Part shown: positions 1-12,400 of the stretch, one piece after another
Numbering within the stretch: position 1 is the first letter of the stretch
How the letters are laid out: the number at the start of each line of letters is the position of its first letter
NCBI GenBank assembly: GCA_963082875.1
Contig: OY720102.1
Location: forward strand, 7,688,001 to 7,752,000
Length of the DNA: 64,000 nucleotides
Direction: 5' to 3'
DNA from: Corella eumyota
Lineage: Eukaryota; Chordata; Ascidiacea; Phlebobranchia; Corellidae
Translations under genes and position numbers: made by a program
The notes under the pieces: model-generated
Databases searched by the model: none
Told to the model about the DNA's origin: nothing
Seen by the model: the letters and a program-made list of their open reading frames with translations, nothing else

Positions 1-521
1 TCGAATATCATGTAAGTGATTACTTGGCTATCTTTTTTTACATCACTAACTGGCACATCAATTCAAAGCGATCGGTTATCGAATTACGACATTATATTAT
101 AAGGCCCCTTAAATAACCTACAGCGTAAGAGCCTGTTTGTTGTGTGTTGTGGTAAAGTGTATTAAACAAATTGAATTAGATAAACTCCTCTATTAAGTAA
201 ATGGCAATAGAATAATATTGATTTTGGGTATCAGGGCTCTGGTCTACACCAAAGTAACAGAGCAGAATACAAATACAGTCGAATTTTATGCTCAATTTGA
301 AATGAATAACTCGATTTTCAATTTGTAGTTCACCACATTTTGATTAAAATCATTTTCTGAGAGTCTAAAAATAAATTACGCGAAAAAGTGTACGTGTGCA
401 TTGTGAGTCATCAGTTTTCACCTTTTGTTATTCTCATCAAATCAAACCAAACTGCCCACACAGTTTAAACAAGCGTAGAAGATAATTCAACTGTGGTCAG
501 CTTACATTTAAAAAAACAAAT

Positions 522-830
522 GCTCATAACATGTTACATTTATAGGCCCAACAAATAAAGTAACCATATATTTAATACACACGTTCAAAAGTATATTTAT
601 ATATACATATATAATAAAAAATTGTAAAAGGCCCCAATGAGTACGTATTGTTATTTGACAAAAACTTAAAATACTATAAGCTCAAAATGTGTTACGTGTA
701 TAGGCCTAACAAATAAAGTAACCACAAATATCATATATACACGCATTTAAAAGTATGCTAAACAATTGATGAAGGCCCTAATGCATTTATGTATGTATTA
801 CTTTTCAAAAAAATCTCAAAATTCTGAGAA
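522..830. repeat. Diverged tandem duplication, about 158-bp unit
   Basis: Copy 1 begins near 522 and copy 2 near 680. Shared blocks include TATAGGCC(C/T)AACAAATAAA followed by GTAACCA, CACGC/CACACG, AAAAGTAT and AAGGCCC(C/T)AATG. Clear duplication with substitutions and small gaps; non-coding. Confidence 0.75.
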
Positions 831-833
831 CAA

Positions 834-884
834 ACATATGCTATGTTAATGATTTGTAAAACATATGCTATGTTAATGATTTGT
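834..884. repeat. Perfect 24-bp direct repeat, two copies
   Basis: ACATATGCTATGTTAATGAT plus TTGT occurs at 834-857 and 861-884, separated by AAA. A recent tandem duplication. Confidence 0.85.
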
Positions 885-1060
885 ACACAACAACAGGTAC
901 CGGAAAATCGAAAATAAGTTAGCGCGCAACTAAGAATGTTAATTGCCTCAAGGGATAAACACAGGACATTGAACTAACCAGGTTTACTCGATAAACAATA
1001 CGGGCAATAGACTTAAAATTAGCGGCGACCTTAATCCAATGACAAACAGAGATTAGAAGA

Positions 1061-1691
1061 TTAGAGGTCAATGAAAAACAAAAAGCACTGAAAACTTTTA
1101 AAAAGTAAAGCACAGAGGGTCCAATACATAAATTTTAATCCAACTTTTTGGAAGAAGAAATTTTGCAAATTTTTTTAAATCGGAAACTGTACTTTTGGTG
1201 GCAATTTTACAAATTTTCAATAAGTTATATTATTTTTAAACTTACATCACATGTTGGGTTGCACTGGCAACTGGTACAATCCAGAAACCCAATTTCTTTG
1301 CAGTCATTAGGACACTCTGGACATAAATTGCCGTGCGCAATTCGAAATAGCAAAACAACTAAAAAATCAATTGATAATTAAATATTTATTAAAGAATCCA
1401 TTAACATATCAGAGGTAAATAAAGTGACCCGATGTCATCTGATATATTGTCTAGATTAGTAGATATGTAGCAGATAGGTTAATCGATAATAATTGCATTA
1501 TATTGGAATAACAATAAATGATATTTGATGCTGTGAGTTAAAAAAATCAGCAAAAGTTATCAGGATATGGTTTAAATTAATTTAAAAATAGTACAATTTG
1601 TTAAACCAAACTAATTTAAAATCTTAACTTTTGTTTGAAGAGTATTAAATTAAGTTAAAACTAAATACTTACAAAACAGAATCGATTTCAT
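1061..1691 (-). CDS. Putative small secreted cysteine-rich peptide (3 exons, about 52 aa)
   Basis: Exons 1673-1691, 1246-1358 and 1061-1087. The 19-nt first exon gives MKSILFF after joining; exon 2 continues VLLFRIAHG, so together they form a typical signal peptide (residues 1-16). Next comes a compact Cys-rich segment with seven cysteines in 24 residues (CPEC, NDC, LDC, TSCQC, PTC). Donors are gtaagt and gtaagt; acceptors are ttttttag and gttttcag. Exon 3 is the weakest part: it adds an eighth Cys (CFLFFIDL) and a stop. If it is not used, read-through of the second donor gives VSLKII and a stop. The C-x3-C-x7-C-x2-C-x-C spacing faintly recalls antistasin-type domains but is shorter. No function is claimed; an extracellular peptide (defence, inhibitor or signal) is inference from size, signal peptide and Cys density. 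Confidence 0.42.
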
Positions 1692-2639
1692 GATCTTTCA
1701 ATTTAACCCATTTTAAAAACTAACAACAATTACATGTAAAATTATATCTATATATAGAAGAAATAACAGTAGCAACATTATTTTTTTGTAATTTAACAAG
1801 TAGCCAAGTTAAACTGTTAATAATTCTGTTGCTAAATGCTTAAAGATAATAATATAATCACTAAATACAGACTTAATTTATGTATATACAGATATACAGC
1901 CTGTTCGTTAAGCATAAAGCAGTATAGGTCAGTGGCTAAAAAACACCGATATTTAAATATACTAAATTAACTCATTTTAATAAGATTTTATTTCTAAAAT
2001 TTGACAACTTGACTAAACTGTCAAACAGCCAGAGTTTAACAGTTCAAGTATGGATAGATCTGTAGAATGACTTGTATTACAATATGTCAAGTATTGTCAT
2101 TATTGCAATGCAATTGCTTGAATCAGCTACTTCCTAGCTATGTCTTATTACGTCAATAACATAGTTCAGGTTGAGTTTTACACAACAACAGATTACCTGA
2201 CAAATTTTTTTCTGAAATATTTTTTAAGAATTTTTTTTAATCTACTAGTAGTTACTTACACCGCCATGCTGCCGCTTTCTGATACTGAACCAATCTAAAT
2301 AAACATGATTAAACAAAACCTCATATACTGTTAGGAGTTTTGAACATTCAACCAGTATGGCAGATCGTTATAATGAAGAAAACGTGATTGAAAAAAACAA
2401 AAACACGAATTTCTAAAAAAGTTTTGTTGCTGATTAGATTTCTAGCGCCACCCCTCGTTCAATTAAATTTGGGCTATTTGTAGTTCACAAACGTTACTTT
2501 TTTAATGTTACACAGGTTTTCGCCTAGTTGTAAAAAGCACATTGATTATGACAATGGGCTATATATTAAAAAGATTTGAGTCTACTAACGTCCCACTATT
2601 TGCCCTTAGGTCCAGCATTTACAGAGAACCCCTTTTTCG
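1692..2639. other. AT-rich interval, no gene seen
   Basis: Upstream of the putative small peptide gene. No SINE, exon or repeat recognised on either strand. Confidence 0.45.
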
Positions 2640-2955
2640 TATTTGTTTATCCTCAACGAGGGAAGACAGACCTAACGAATATAACATAGAGTAACCTCAG
2701 TTACCTTGACACAGTCTTGAGTTACCTTAAGCAGTTTAAAATATAATATATTAAAACTTTCCAATAATTAAACTGCAAAATAATTTAAGGCTTAGCCAGA
2801 AGTTCACACCGTTTAAATCACCCTCCTTCGTTATGGCATAGTCCATACATACAATATATGTATGGACTATGGTTATGGGTGCAAAGGCATAGAATTTAAG
2901 AGGTTCAAACCAAGTGAGCTAAAAGTTTTAACTACTACATCACGCTGCTAACGTT
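2640..2955 (-). mobile_element. Composite SINE (type A), degenerate copy
   Basis: Reverse orientation: 3' end TTATCCTCAACGAGGGAAG at left, tRNA-like head ending ACTACATCACGCTGC at right. Strongly diverged from the other copies. Confidence 0.7.
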
Positions 2956-3699
2956 CTATTATCCCAACTTTCTCCATTGAAAGCCTATCAGACTAACTAT
3001 GGTGTTCATCTTTAACGTGAATATGGACTACAGTCTAAACCTAATATCATATTATAAATAAATCCATCAACATCTATCTAACAATCATTAGTGTATATGC
3101 CAAATTTTTATTTACCTTTTAGAATATAAAGATTTAACTTAAGCAACCTTTAAAAAAACTCAACTAACTAAGGAAAGGCAAAATTAACAAATCCGTTAGA
3201 GTTTAGATTACAATGGTTTATTAAATATAACATTAGACATCTGCCAGCAGTGTCAAAATATTGTGAAAAAAAGAGGTTTGGCAACAAATATATATAAAAA
3301 TTGTACTAGAAAAGAACTAAGATCAGTTAGTTAGAAGGCTTACGATAATACACTCTTTTACCAAACAAAAATTATTAAAAAAATTTAAAATTAAAAAAGT
3401 TCCAATAAAGACATTAAATGCATAAAACAGTGGTTAATGGAACATAATTTATTTAAACTAGCAGGGCAAATAATAAAATAAATACACAACCAAAATGGAA
3501 AAATGATTCAAGAAAAAAATGATTTTTTATAAAATGAACTTAAATATGTATTTTGTTGTTAAATTATATGGACTCAAAATACTTTTTTTTACATTTTAGT
3601 TACTTATCAACTGCACAGTGGGATAGTTTGGTTGATTATAGCAGTAGCCATCAAGAAAATCTAAAACAACAATAAAATTAATTTTATTTATTAAAATAT
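2956..3699. other. AT-rich interval, no gene seen
   Basis: Between two SINE copies. No coding or structural feature recognised. Confidence 0.45.
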
Positions 3700-3988
3700 T
3701 AGTTTTTTTTATATATTTATCCTTAATGTGGGAAGGTCAACTGCATGACTTAAACATAGAGTAACATCAGTTACTCCGACCCAGTCTTGAGTTGCCTGCG
3801 ACAGTTTGGGATATTATAGATTATAATTGGCCGATAATTATGCTGCTGATTAAGTGCTGGCTCAGCAGGAGTTCATACCGTTTATAGCGCCTTACTCAAG
3901 GGCGCTACAGCATGAGAGCAGTGGAAATTGCACCCACAACCTCATGGTGGTGTAGCAAGTGTTCTTACCACTACACCACGCTGCTGTA
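3700..3988 (-). mobile_element. Composite SINE (type A)
   Basis: Left end TATATTTATCCTTAATGTGG, right end CACTACACCACGCTGCTG; near full length. The family has a tRNA-like head with a B-box-like GGTTCGA(T/A)CC and a 3' tail CATCGAGGATAAAGATATA followed by A-rich sequence. Confidence 0.85.
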
Positions 3989-4185
3989 TGATCAATACAC
4001 CATGTTGTCGGTTGTTAATGTGACAGTTGGAAGTAAAAGTAATTTATGTAACACTAGAGGTAATTAATAACAATAATACCCTTCTTTAGGTCAAGATGTT
4101 AATTAAATTAAACTGTTGTTAAAAAGTGAAACAAAAAGTTAAAAAATTTAACAATTTTATTTTGGAGAACCCACCATAATTAATA

Positions 4186-7100
4186 TCACCGAGGCCTCGT
4201 TGTATGAGCTTGATGCTGGGTTGAATGATTTGCCATGGTGGTTTGACTTGTTTCAACTAATACTGGATGAATTCCTGTCATTTAAAATACAAATATTACC
4301 TCATTTGAAATTTAGAAATACAGTGTATTGTTGGCTTACAGTTAGAAACTTACAGTTAGAAACACTAATTTTCAAAATATTTCGTGAAAATTAAAAAAAA
4401 ACATTTCATGATAATTTTCTTGATAACATTTCGTGACAATGAAAAAATTCGCATTTTTAAACATAAAAAAATGGAATAAAAATAAGCCAAACTTTTGACT
4501 TTTTTCTTATACGTTCTTTATGGAATTTTAATTTCCCATAACTATTCAAAAATAAATCTATTTTTTATTTAAAATAAAAAAATGAAAAATGGGGTTTTAT
4601 TTTGTGTTACTAGATTTTGGTAAATATGTGATGTTTTGTTTTAGTTAATGAATGGTACATTTAATTTTTGTCAAATTTCGATTTACGAAATTCTAACTAT
4701 AAAATAATACATTTAAAAATATCTAAAACTGTTTTTGACCGTTTAAAAAAAAATTAAAAAACTAAATAAACAATTTAAAAATCAAATATTTAAATAAACT
4801 TTACCTGCAATTGGTCTTTGAATTGGAAACGCATGATTGAGAAGAGCTAAGTGTGTGTCATCAGATCTACCTGTAAATTTAATTAAATATATTTATTTAT
4901 CCTCGATGTGATAAGGTTGACTTTGCGACCCAAACATAAAGTAACATCGGCTACCCCGACCCAGTTTTAAGTTGCCTTTGGCAGTTTGGGATATTGTAGA
5001 TTATAATTTTCTGAATTTTGTAAAAATAATTATAAGCTACTGATTTAATGTTGACTCAGCAGGAGCTCATATCGTTTACATCACTTTACTCAAGGGTGCT
5101 ACAGCATGAGAGTAATGGAAACTAAACCCAGGACCTCATGTAGTGAAGTCAAGTGTTCCAACCACTACACATTTTTTTTTTTTTTTTTTTCAACCACTAC
5201 ACATTGCTGCATGGATGATAATTTCCAAATCACAAAAAGCTTAATATACATACTTATAATGTTCGGTTGTAATTGGTGATGCGTGGGATGCTGGTTATCT
5301 GTAATAGAAAATCCTTCAGGAGATAACATTTGCATGCGAACAGCTTCAGCGGCAGAGTGTGCAAATTGTAATCTATGTGGATCCAAGTGGGCAGTGCCTA
5401 ATAAAACAAAAAGATTATAAAAATTACGAAACAACAACTAATGTAAAAGGAAATGTTTGTTTGTATAAAACTAATTTAACAAATGAATATGTAAACATAT
5501 ATATTTAGATGTACAAGGCCAAGATGTTTGTACATGATAATCTATGTTCAAATATTAAAATAAGAATACTACCAGACCCTTTTTTTAAATTAAAACTGTA
5601 AAAAGATAGGTTTTATATTTTTTTTTAGGAAAGGGTGTGCGATTGTGACGTGTTTTAAGCTATCCATAAACGCCGGGCTCAAGGGCAAATAGTGTGGTAT
5701 TAGTACGGCTTAAACCCAAAACCTTGTGGCTCGTAGTCCGATGCCATGACCACTATACCACACTACCGAACTATTTCTAGATTTTTTAAACTAAGACATA
5801 TTAGAGCTTGACTTTAGACTACTTGAGGCCAGTTTTAAACACATTTATTAACTTTATTTTAATTATTAGCCAAGACTTACTAGTACTGGCTGATAGTAGA
5901 GTGAATGAAGGCTGTGTAGACACATGGGTAGCTTTGTTCGGCTCGCTGTTGTTGTTCATTGTTACCAAATTTACTGGCACTGGTGCATTGGTGTTCTATA
6001 AAAAAGATTAATATTAATTGGTGGTTTGAACTACTCTTTTTTTCTATATTTTTTTATCCTTATTGTAGCAAGGTTATCTTCACGACCTAAACATAGAGAA
6101 AGTACAGTCTTGAGGTGCCTTTAGCAGTTTGGGATTTTATAGGTTTATAATTGTCCAATAATTGTGTTGCTGATTAAGTATTGACTCCGCAGGAGTTTAT
6201 ATCGTTTATAGCAGGTTACTTAAGGGCTCTACAGCATTAGAATAGCGGGGATCAAACCCTGGACCTCATGTAGTAAAGCCAAGTGTTCTAACCACTACAC
6301 CATGTTTCTGGTAACTACCATGCGCTGTCAGTAATATATTAAAATAAGTTTAAAACATAAATAAAATAAGATACTTACCCTTTGACTTTGTTCATTAGAA
6401 GAAGCTGGTATAGTGTTTTGTTGAGCTGATATTGCATTTAACATGTGATATGTTTTCTGTAAAAGTCCATCCTAAAAATCAAGTTAAATATTCACATATT
6501 AATATCTATATATAATAGAGATTCATGGACGATATATATACATATATGTCCAGCCTTGTGAAATAAAACAACTGCTGCTGTAGTGTGCAGGTAAATTATC
6601 GGGGACAAAAGTTAGTTAAAAGCTTCAACCATATAACCACAAGTATAATTATACCATAAGGCAGGCTAAGACTAATTAATTTAACTAAACCTTCTTTAAA
6701 ATCCAAATAATTTGAGCATTTAAAATATGATATGTAAACAAAACTTCGTTTTTTATGTTTTCTAGATGTTTTAAACTGTGTGTTACTAAACATGTGACGT
6801 ATAAAAATATTTATATAATTATATGCGAAGATAAGTCACCACTTCAAAAAACTATTCAAAATAAATCATGGTGTGACATCACAAATCAATCACTTCCTCG
6901 GTTTAGAAAAGTTTCATTAAAAAACCACGCTGACTCATGTGATGTAATTAAACGTACCTTAGTGTCATCTGGGGGTGCGTAACTAAGTTCTGTTTCTTCG
7001 AACCCTTGTGCACTCATGCGTTGTTCGTCCTGTTCTGATTGGATGGCGTTAGCGTCATTGGGGTCAGGTGAGTTTAGACATGTTTGAATTAACTGTTTGC

Positions 7101-8633
7101 CTAAATCAATAAAAAAAATATTTTATTTTTTTATTATAGGCTATTTAACTAAATTATAAATTTTATTTTTATATATACCCATTATATTCTCAACTTTTAC
7201 TATGTGTATAGCCTATTATATGTAGCCAGAAAAAGGGAATATTAGTTTTTTTTTTTAAAAACAATTATATATATTATACCTGCTTCACTAGATAGAATTG
7301 GTTGCAATTTTCTTGTAGCAAAAGTGTAAACATGACCTGTTTCACTGGCAACCAACAACATCACTTGGGTACCGGTCAATGTGGCAAGCTCATGGGCCTA
7401 TGAACGAAAAAAAAATTAAAAATTCAAATTAATTTAAAAAGAAATTTTCATTTAATAAAATTTTTTTTAATAGTATTCTGACACATTTGAATATTATTAT
7501 AAGTATTTCCATTTTTAAAAATAGACATTATCTTATTTCCGTTTATCATGCTCAAAATACATGTGCCAATTCCATTGAAAAATCGTTTTAGATTGATATT
7601 AATGCCATTTAGGGATTTACCAACATAGAGAAAAAACGCTGATTACGTTTTTCAATTCAGTACGTCACTTTTAATGCTGGTCACAGCTTAATACTATAAA
7701 TGACATCATTAAATTTCCTGTTTGTTATGGAGTTGTGTTAGCACACAATTCGTGACAAATGATGTAATGATTTTAAAGAATAATTCAGAAATTTTTTTTG
7801 GAAGTTTTTTAATTCATAAAAACAATGAAAAAGTGAGCTGGGATAGAGTGGGCTATTAATTTTAATTGTTTATTTTTCCTTTAATTGTATTTATACCATA
7901 ATATTGTTAAGAAAATTAACTGAAGTAGAAAATGTATATGTATATAGCCTAAAAATTTTTTTTGACTTTTTTTATAAATAACTTAGTATAAATATTATTT
8001 TTTTTTTAATGTAAGAATTTACTTGAACACAAAAACTATGCCTTCAGTGATGTATTCAGTTTAGTAATTTTACAAATTTTGTTGTTAAAAATTTATAAAC
8101 AAAAATTAGCGAACTAAAAAACAAAAACAGAAAAGTTAGTTAGACCATAAACAACAACAAAAAAAACATAACAGAACCAAATATTACTGTGTTTTTAAAT
8201 TTAAATTGATTGAACTTGCTTAATCAAAATTTAACGTCATTTAACTTAGTCTTATATGTCTTACAAACTTTCCTACAACAGCACATTTAGATAGAGAAAA
8301 TATTTACAAATTTCTTTGCACATTTTGACATGAAAATTACAAACTGACAGTCTAATTTTTGGCCTATTCAACTACTCTTACCTTCTTCATAATGCCACTT
8401 TTTCGCTTGCTAAAAGTGGTATATCTTCGAAGTTTGTTGTCAATAAATTCCATGTTAATTTTCACCCGCCCGCGTGTTTTCTTGCCATTTTTAGGCTGAG
8501 GAGTATCTGGTCTTGAACCATTAACAGATCGATCATCCGATTTGAAGGAGTCGTCAGAGTCTATACTGCTGCTATTGTGTAAACTGCCGACGTCTAAACC
8601 GGCCGCATAGCTCGAGCGCTTTAAACTTTCCAT
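4186..8633 (-). CDS. SRF: Serum response factor (SRF), MADS-box transcription factor, 8 exons, 339 aa
   Basis: Exons 8382-8633, 7280-7397, 6958-7100, 6379-6471, 5881-5995, 5254-5397, 4805-4870, 4186-4274. The MADS box begins near residue 50 (GKKTRGRVKINMEFI, YTTFSKRKSGIMKK). Exon 2 continues into the SRF dimerisation extension (LATLTGTQVMLLVASETGHV, TFATRKLQP), and exon 3 carries the SRF-specific LIQTCLNSPD and MSAQGFEETELSY blocks, which separate it from MEF2. The C-terminal part is Gln/Ser/Thr/His-rich and poorly conserved. As a dimer SRF binds CArG boxes, CC(A/T)6GG, and partners with TCF or myocardin factors in the nucleus. The start is secure: a TAA lies in frame 15 nt upstream. The protein is much shorter than the 508-aa human SRF, mainly in the N- and C-terminal tails. 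A minus-strand AATAAA lies at 4156-4161, about 25 nt after the stop. Introns hold several SINEs. Confidence 0.93.
4889..5214 (-). mobile_element. Composite SINE (type A) with inserted T-run and local duplication
   Basis: Reverse copy in an SRF intron. The head region CAACCACTACACATT is duplicated (5159-5173 and 5191-5205) around a run of about 19 T residues. Confidence 0.8.
5603..5768 (-). mobile_element. tRNA-derived SINE, second family (type B)
   Basis: Right end ACCACTATACCACACTACCG, internal AACGCCGGGCTCAAGGGC and CGTAGTCCGATGCCATGACC. It differs from type A in both head and body. In the SRF intron between exons 5 and 6. Confidence 0.75.
6042..6312 (-). mobile_element. Composite SINE (type A)
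   Basis: Reverse copy in an SRF intron; TTTATCCTTATTGTAGCAAG at left and AACCACTACACCATG at right. Confidence 0.8.
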
Positions 8634-9493
8634 TTTTGTAAGTTTTTAAGTTATTTTTCAGAAACTTCTATCTCGAAAATCTCAAATATTGGCGCTGTAC
8701 TGTTGACAGCTGTAAAATCCCGTATAAGGTTGATGGCGAGAAACAGCTGACTGCTAGCACAAAACTGTCGCCCTCCGCAAAACAAAATAATTCCTTTGAA
8801 ATCGTTAAAACTAAATATATAACTATTCAAAAGCTCAAAACAAGATTTATAACGTACTTTCTTACTATATCTATATTTTTCAACAATAAACGGAATTACA
8901 CGCAGTAGTTTTGCTTTAAATAAGATTTCGCACGCCAGCGGATGAATATATGACGCAAAATGCCTATGCCCAAAAAAGGAGTGGCCGTGACAAATATGGC
9001 GTTGACTTACCAAAAAAGGAAACTCGGTACCACATGCTACTGCCATATATGGCGTTAAAAACGCACGTGCACGATCAAAACAAACCAGAATCGAAAACTA
9101 TAAATATCCAAATCGTTCTGTTATGCAAAGAATGTCCCTGTCTTGTCGCCTTTGCGTTTTTGAGACAAAAAATTGTCTAGTCCAGAAGCGATTGATCAAA
9201 AAGAAACATCATCAAATTGAATGTCGCCGTTTTTGATTTAAAACAACTAATAGTTTGCCAATTTTTTTTGGTAATTAAACGTTTAATAGAATCAATATTT
9301 TACGCGAAATAAAAATGTTGCATTACTTTTTACGTGATATACAAAATAAGTAAAATCAATTTGTAAAAAATTAATATATTAATTAAATACAATAATTAAT
9401 ACGAATTGATCAAGAAAAAAAATTAGTAAAATAATATAACAAAAAATAAATATAGTAGTAATAGTAATAACAAAACAAACAAAAAAGTTTCGA
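8634..9493. other. Interval between SRF start and upstream gene
   Basis: SRF 5' UTR and promoter region plus the 3' flank of the ZU5-UPA-like gene, which is transcribed in the same direction. Apart from the CArG cluster I see AT-rich sequence. Open frames here on both strands (for example 8651-9046 and 8950-9180) show no recognisable protein. Confidence 0.6.
8970..9052. promoter_or_regulatory. CArG-box cluster in the SRF 5' flank
   Basis: Three perfect CC(A/T)6GG boxes: CCAAAAAAGG at 8970-8979, CCAAAAAAGG at 9010-9019 and CCATATATGG at 9043-9052. A one-mismatch box, ACAAATATGG, lies at 8990-8999. The first three are spaced exactly 20 bp apart, about two helical turns. They lie 340-420 bp upstream of the SRF start codon. 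Vertebrate SRF promoters are known to be autoregulated through CArG boxes, so the inferred role is SRF autoregulation. Confidence 0.75.
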
Positions 9494-12400
9494 TTACAAA
9501 GTAGTTTTTGAACGTTTTTTAACTTTTTTACGTATATTCAAAAACTTTTTAGCTTGCAAAAATGTGGATGTGCGTTTTTTCTTAGGAAACGCGTCATATT
9601 CTGTATTTTTTTCTTCTTTGCTAAGTTCAGTGTGGTGGAATTCTGTCGAACTACCAGCAACAGTTGGATTTAAAAAACTTTCTTCCAAATTAGTCTCGTC
9701 TAAAGACAGAGAATCTTGAAGTAAAACTTCGTTTTTGTCATCTGTATGCAATAAGTAATGTATAGCTTCTTCTTTCATCTCAATTAGAGAGAACTCAATT
9801 TTTCTCCAAAATACTCCATCTAAAATAGTGTTTGTATCCAGAGTGTATGTGTTTGGGGAAATCCCCTCGCTGTTGTGAAAGCTCAAGGATATGTGCTCGC
9901 CTTGTCTTCATAAAAATATGAATGAATTGTTAGCGCAGGTTTAATTTGGCAAGAGCTAATTATTTTAAATCTAAATTAAACTTTTAAAGGTAGGCCCAAT
10001 AACCTATTAGTAAAAGTTATGGCGTATTGAGCTTTTAATTTATTAAAATGTAACAACTTACCCAACACAGAAAGTTTTCGATCTAGAAATGCGCTTGTAT
10101 ACGCTCTCTGGCGCCATCTTGAGCCAGAGTTTAGCGACTAAATTCGGCGAATCGTCACATATGCACCAAACCAGAGATGTGTTTTGAAGTGAAACGTTTT
10201 TCTTTCCGAACCAAACGGAGGTTACGTATTTACGAACATTAAATAATTCAGCGACGTTCAACGTACAACAAAAACTGCAAGAAAAAAAAAACAATTTTGA
10301 CCAGCAGCGTGGTGTAGTAGTCAGAACACTTGGCTTCACTATATAAAAAGCCATGAGTTCGAACCTCTCTGCTCTCATGCTGTGGCAACTTTAAGTAAGC
10401 TGGTACAAACCGTGTTTTGCTGAGCCAACAATTTATTAGCAATTTATTTATCGGACAATTTTTTTTTGGTTTATATCTTTATCCTCGATGTGGGAAAGTC
10501 GAATGCACGACTTAAACATAGAGTAACATCAGTTACTCCGATCCAGTCTCGAGTTGCCTGTGGCAGTTTGGGATATTATGGATTATAATTGCCCGATAAT
10601 TATACTGCTGATTAAGTGCTGGCTCAGCAGGAGTTCATACCGTTAACAGCGCCTTGCTCAAGGGCGCTACAGCATGAAATCAGTTGGAATTAAACCCACA
10701 ACCTCATGTGTAGTGTAGCAAGTCTTCTTACCACTACACCACGCTGCCAATTATAATCCATAATATCTCAAACTGCCAAAGGCAACATGAAACTGGGTAA
10801 GGGTAGTTGATTACTCTACATTTAGATCGTGAAGTCGACCTTTCTACATCTAGAATAAATAAAAATTAAACAAAAAATTTTAAAAAGGGATTTTAGTAGA
10901 ATTTATTGGTAAAAATACAATTTACATACCTTCCCATATGTGGTAACTGAACTTTGATAAATCTTGACCTGCCATGCTCTGTTGCCAATACATCCTGCCA
11001 CTTAGCTTCGTTTTTAGATTTCACCTAAAGAAAATTTTAAATAAAGACATCAGAAAAAGATTGAAACCAACTAAACTAAAAAAAAACATAGAGTGACACT
11101 CGTTACCCTGACCCAGTCTTGAGTTTTCTTTGGCAGTTTGGGATAATATTGATTATAATTACCCGCTTATTATAAGCTGCTGATTAAATGATGGCTCAGC
11201 AGAAGTTCATTGTGTATATATCGCCCTACTTAATGGCGCTACGGTATGAGAACAGTTGGGATCAAACCCAAGACCTCATGTAGTGAAGTCAAGTGTTCTA
11301 AGCACTACACCAGGCATTCGGTCTTAGAACATTTAAATCATAATCGTTGTCTATTGTATTACCTGCACATGTATTGGTGTGTACTCAAATTTGGCAACGT
11401 AGCATGTAGGCATTTGTAAAGTTATTTCTCCTTTCGTTGTCACGTGATCAGCTGTAGAACATTCCACGAGTGGAGAAATCAAAATTCTGTCTCTCATTCG
11501 AATCTATACAATAATTTTAAGACTAATAGATTTCTATAAATCTGTATTAATAGTACGTTATTTTACGCAACATCTATTTAGCTTTAGATAGCGGTTAGAA
11601 CACTTGACTTCACTAAATGAGGTCCTGGGTTCGATTTCACTGTTTTTATATTGTAAAGCCTTTGAGTAAGGCGATATAAACTCCTGCTGCCAAAACTTAA
11701 TCAGCAGCTAATAATTATCAAAAAATTTTAATTAATAAAATTCTAAACTGATGGTACTCTATGTTTAAGTCGTATAGTCGACCTTCCCACATTAAAGATA
11801 AATAAATTTAAAAAAAGGCTATAATAAATGTATATATGTTTTTACATGCCTGTTGATCAGGATGAAAAGAGATAAACTTAAACTTTAATTCCTCAAATTT
11901 TAATACTATTTCATGCTATTAAAAAAAAAATTAACTAAAAAGTGCATTTAAAGTTTACCTTAGTTGGGTAGCTACAGGACAACGTTACAGATATATTAGA
12001 TATAAGACAGCCGCTAGGTAGCGACAAAACACAGCACGCTACGCAGACTTGCCCACTCTTTAGTCCTATCAATTCAGTTTGGCTATATTTTTGCCCACAC
12101 AGAATGTTGTTCAAATTAGTATTCAAAATAGTGTCGTCATCAGATTTAACGTCGGCTTCGAACGATTCCTTTTTTCCCAACGATTTCTTTCTAACAAAGT
12201 CGCTTAAGAGTTCTTCCATATCTATGTCGCTTTGAACGTTAATAGATCTCGGCCAATTGGTAAGTATAGAGGTCGGGGTATGCTGTATTGTGATCGTTTG
12301 CATGTCGCAAAGTATATCGTACATCGAAACAGGCCTCGACGAACTCCTGGAAGGGTCGTATATTCTTTTAGGTGTTGGACATTGTAACTCGAATATCAGT

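Noticed and set aside
919-1113. 64-aa minus-strand frame near the small peptide gene
   Set aside because: Not in frame with the Cys-rich exons and has no signal or motif; exon 3 of the small gene uses a different frame here.
8651-9046. 131-aa minus-strand frame between SRF and its neighbour
   Set aside because: Lies in the SRF promoter/5' UTR and overlaps the CArG cluster; no domain.
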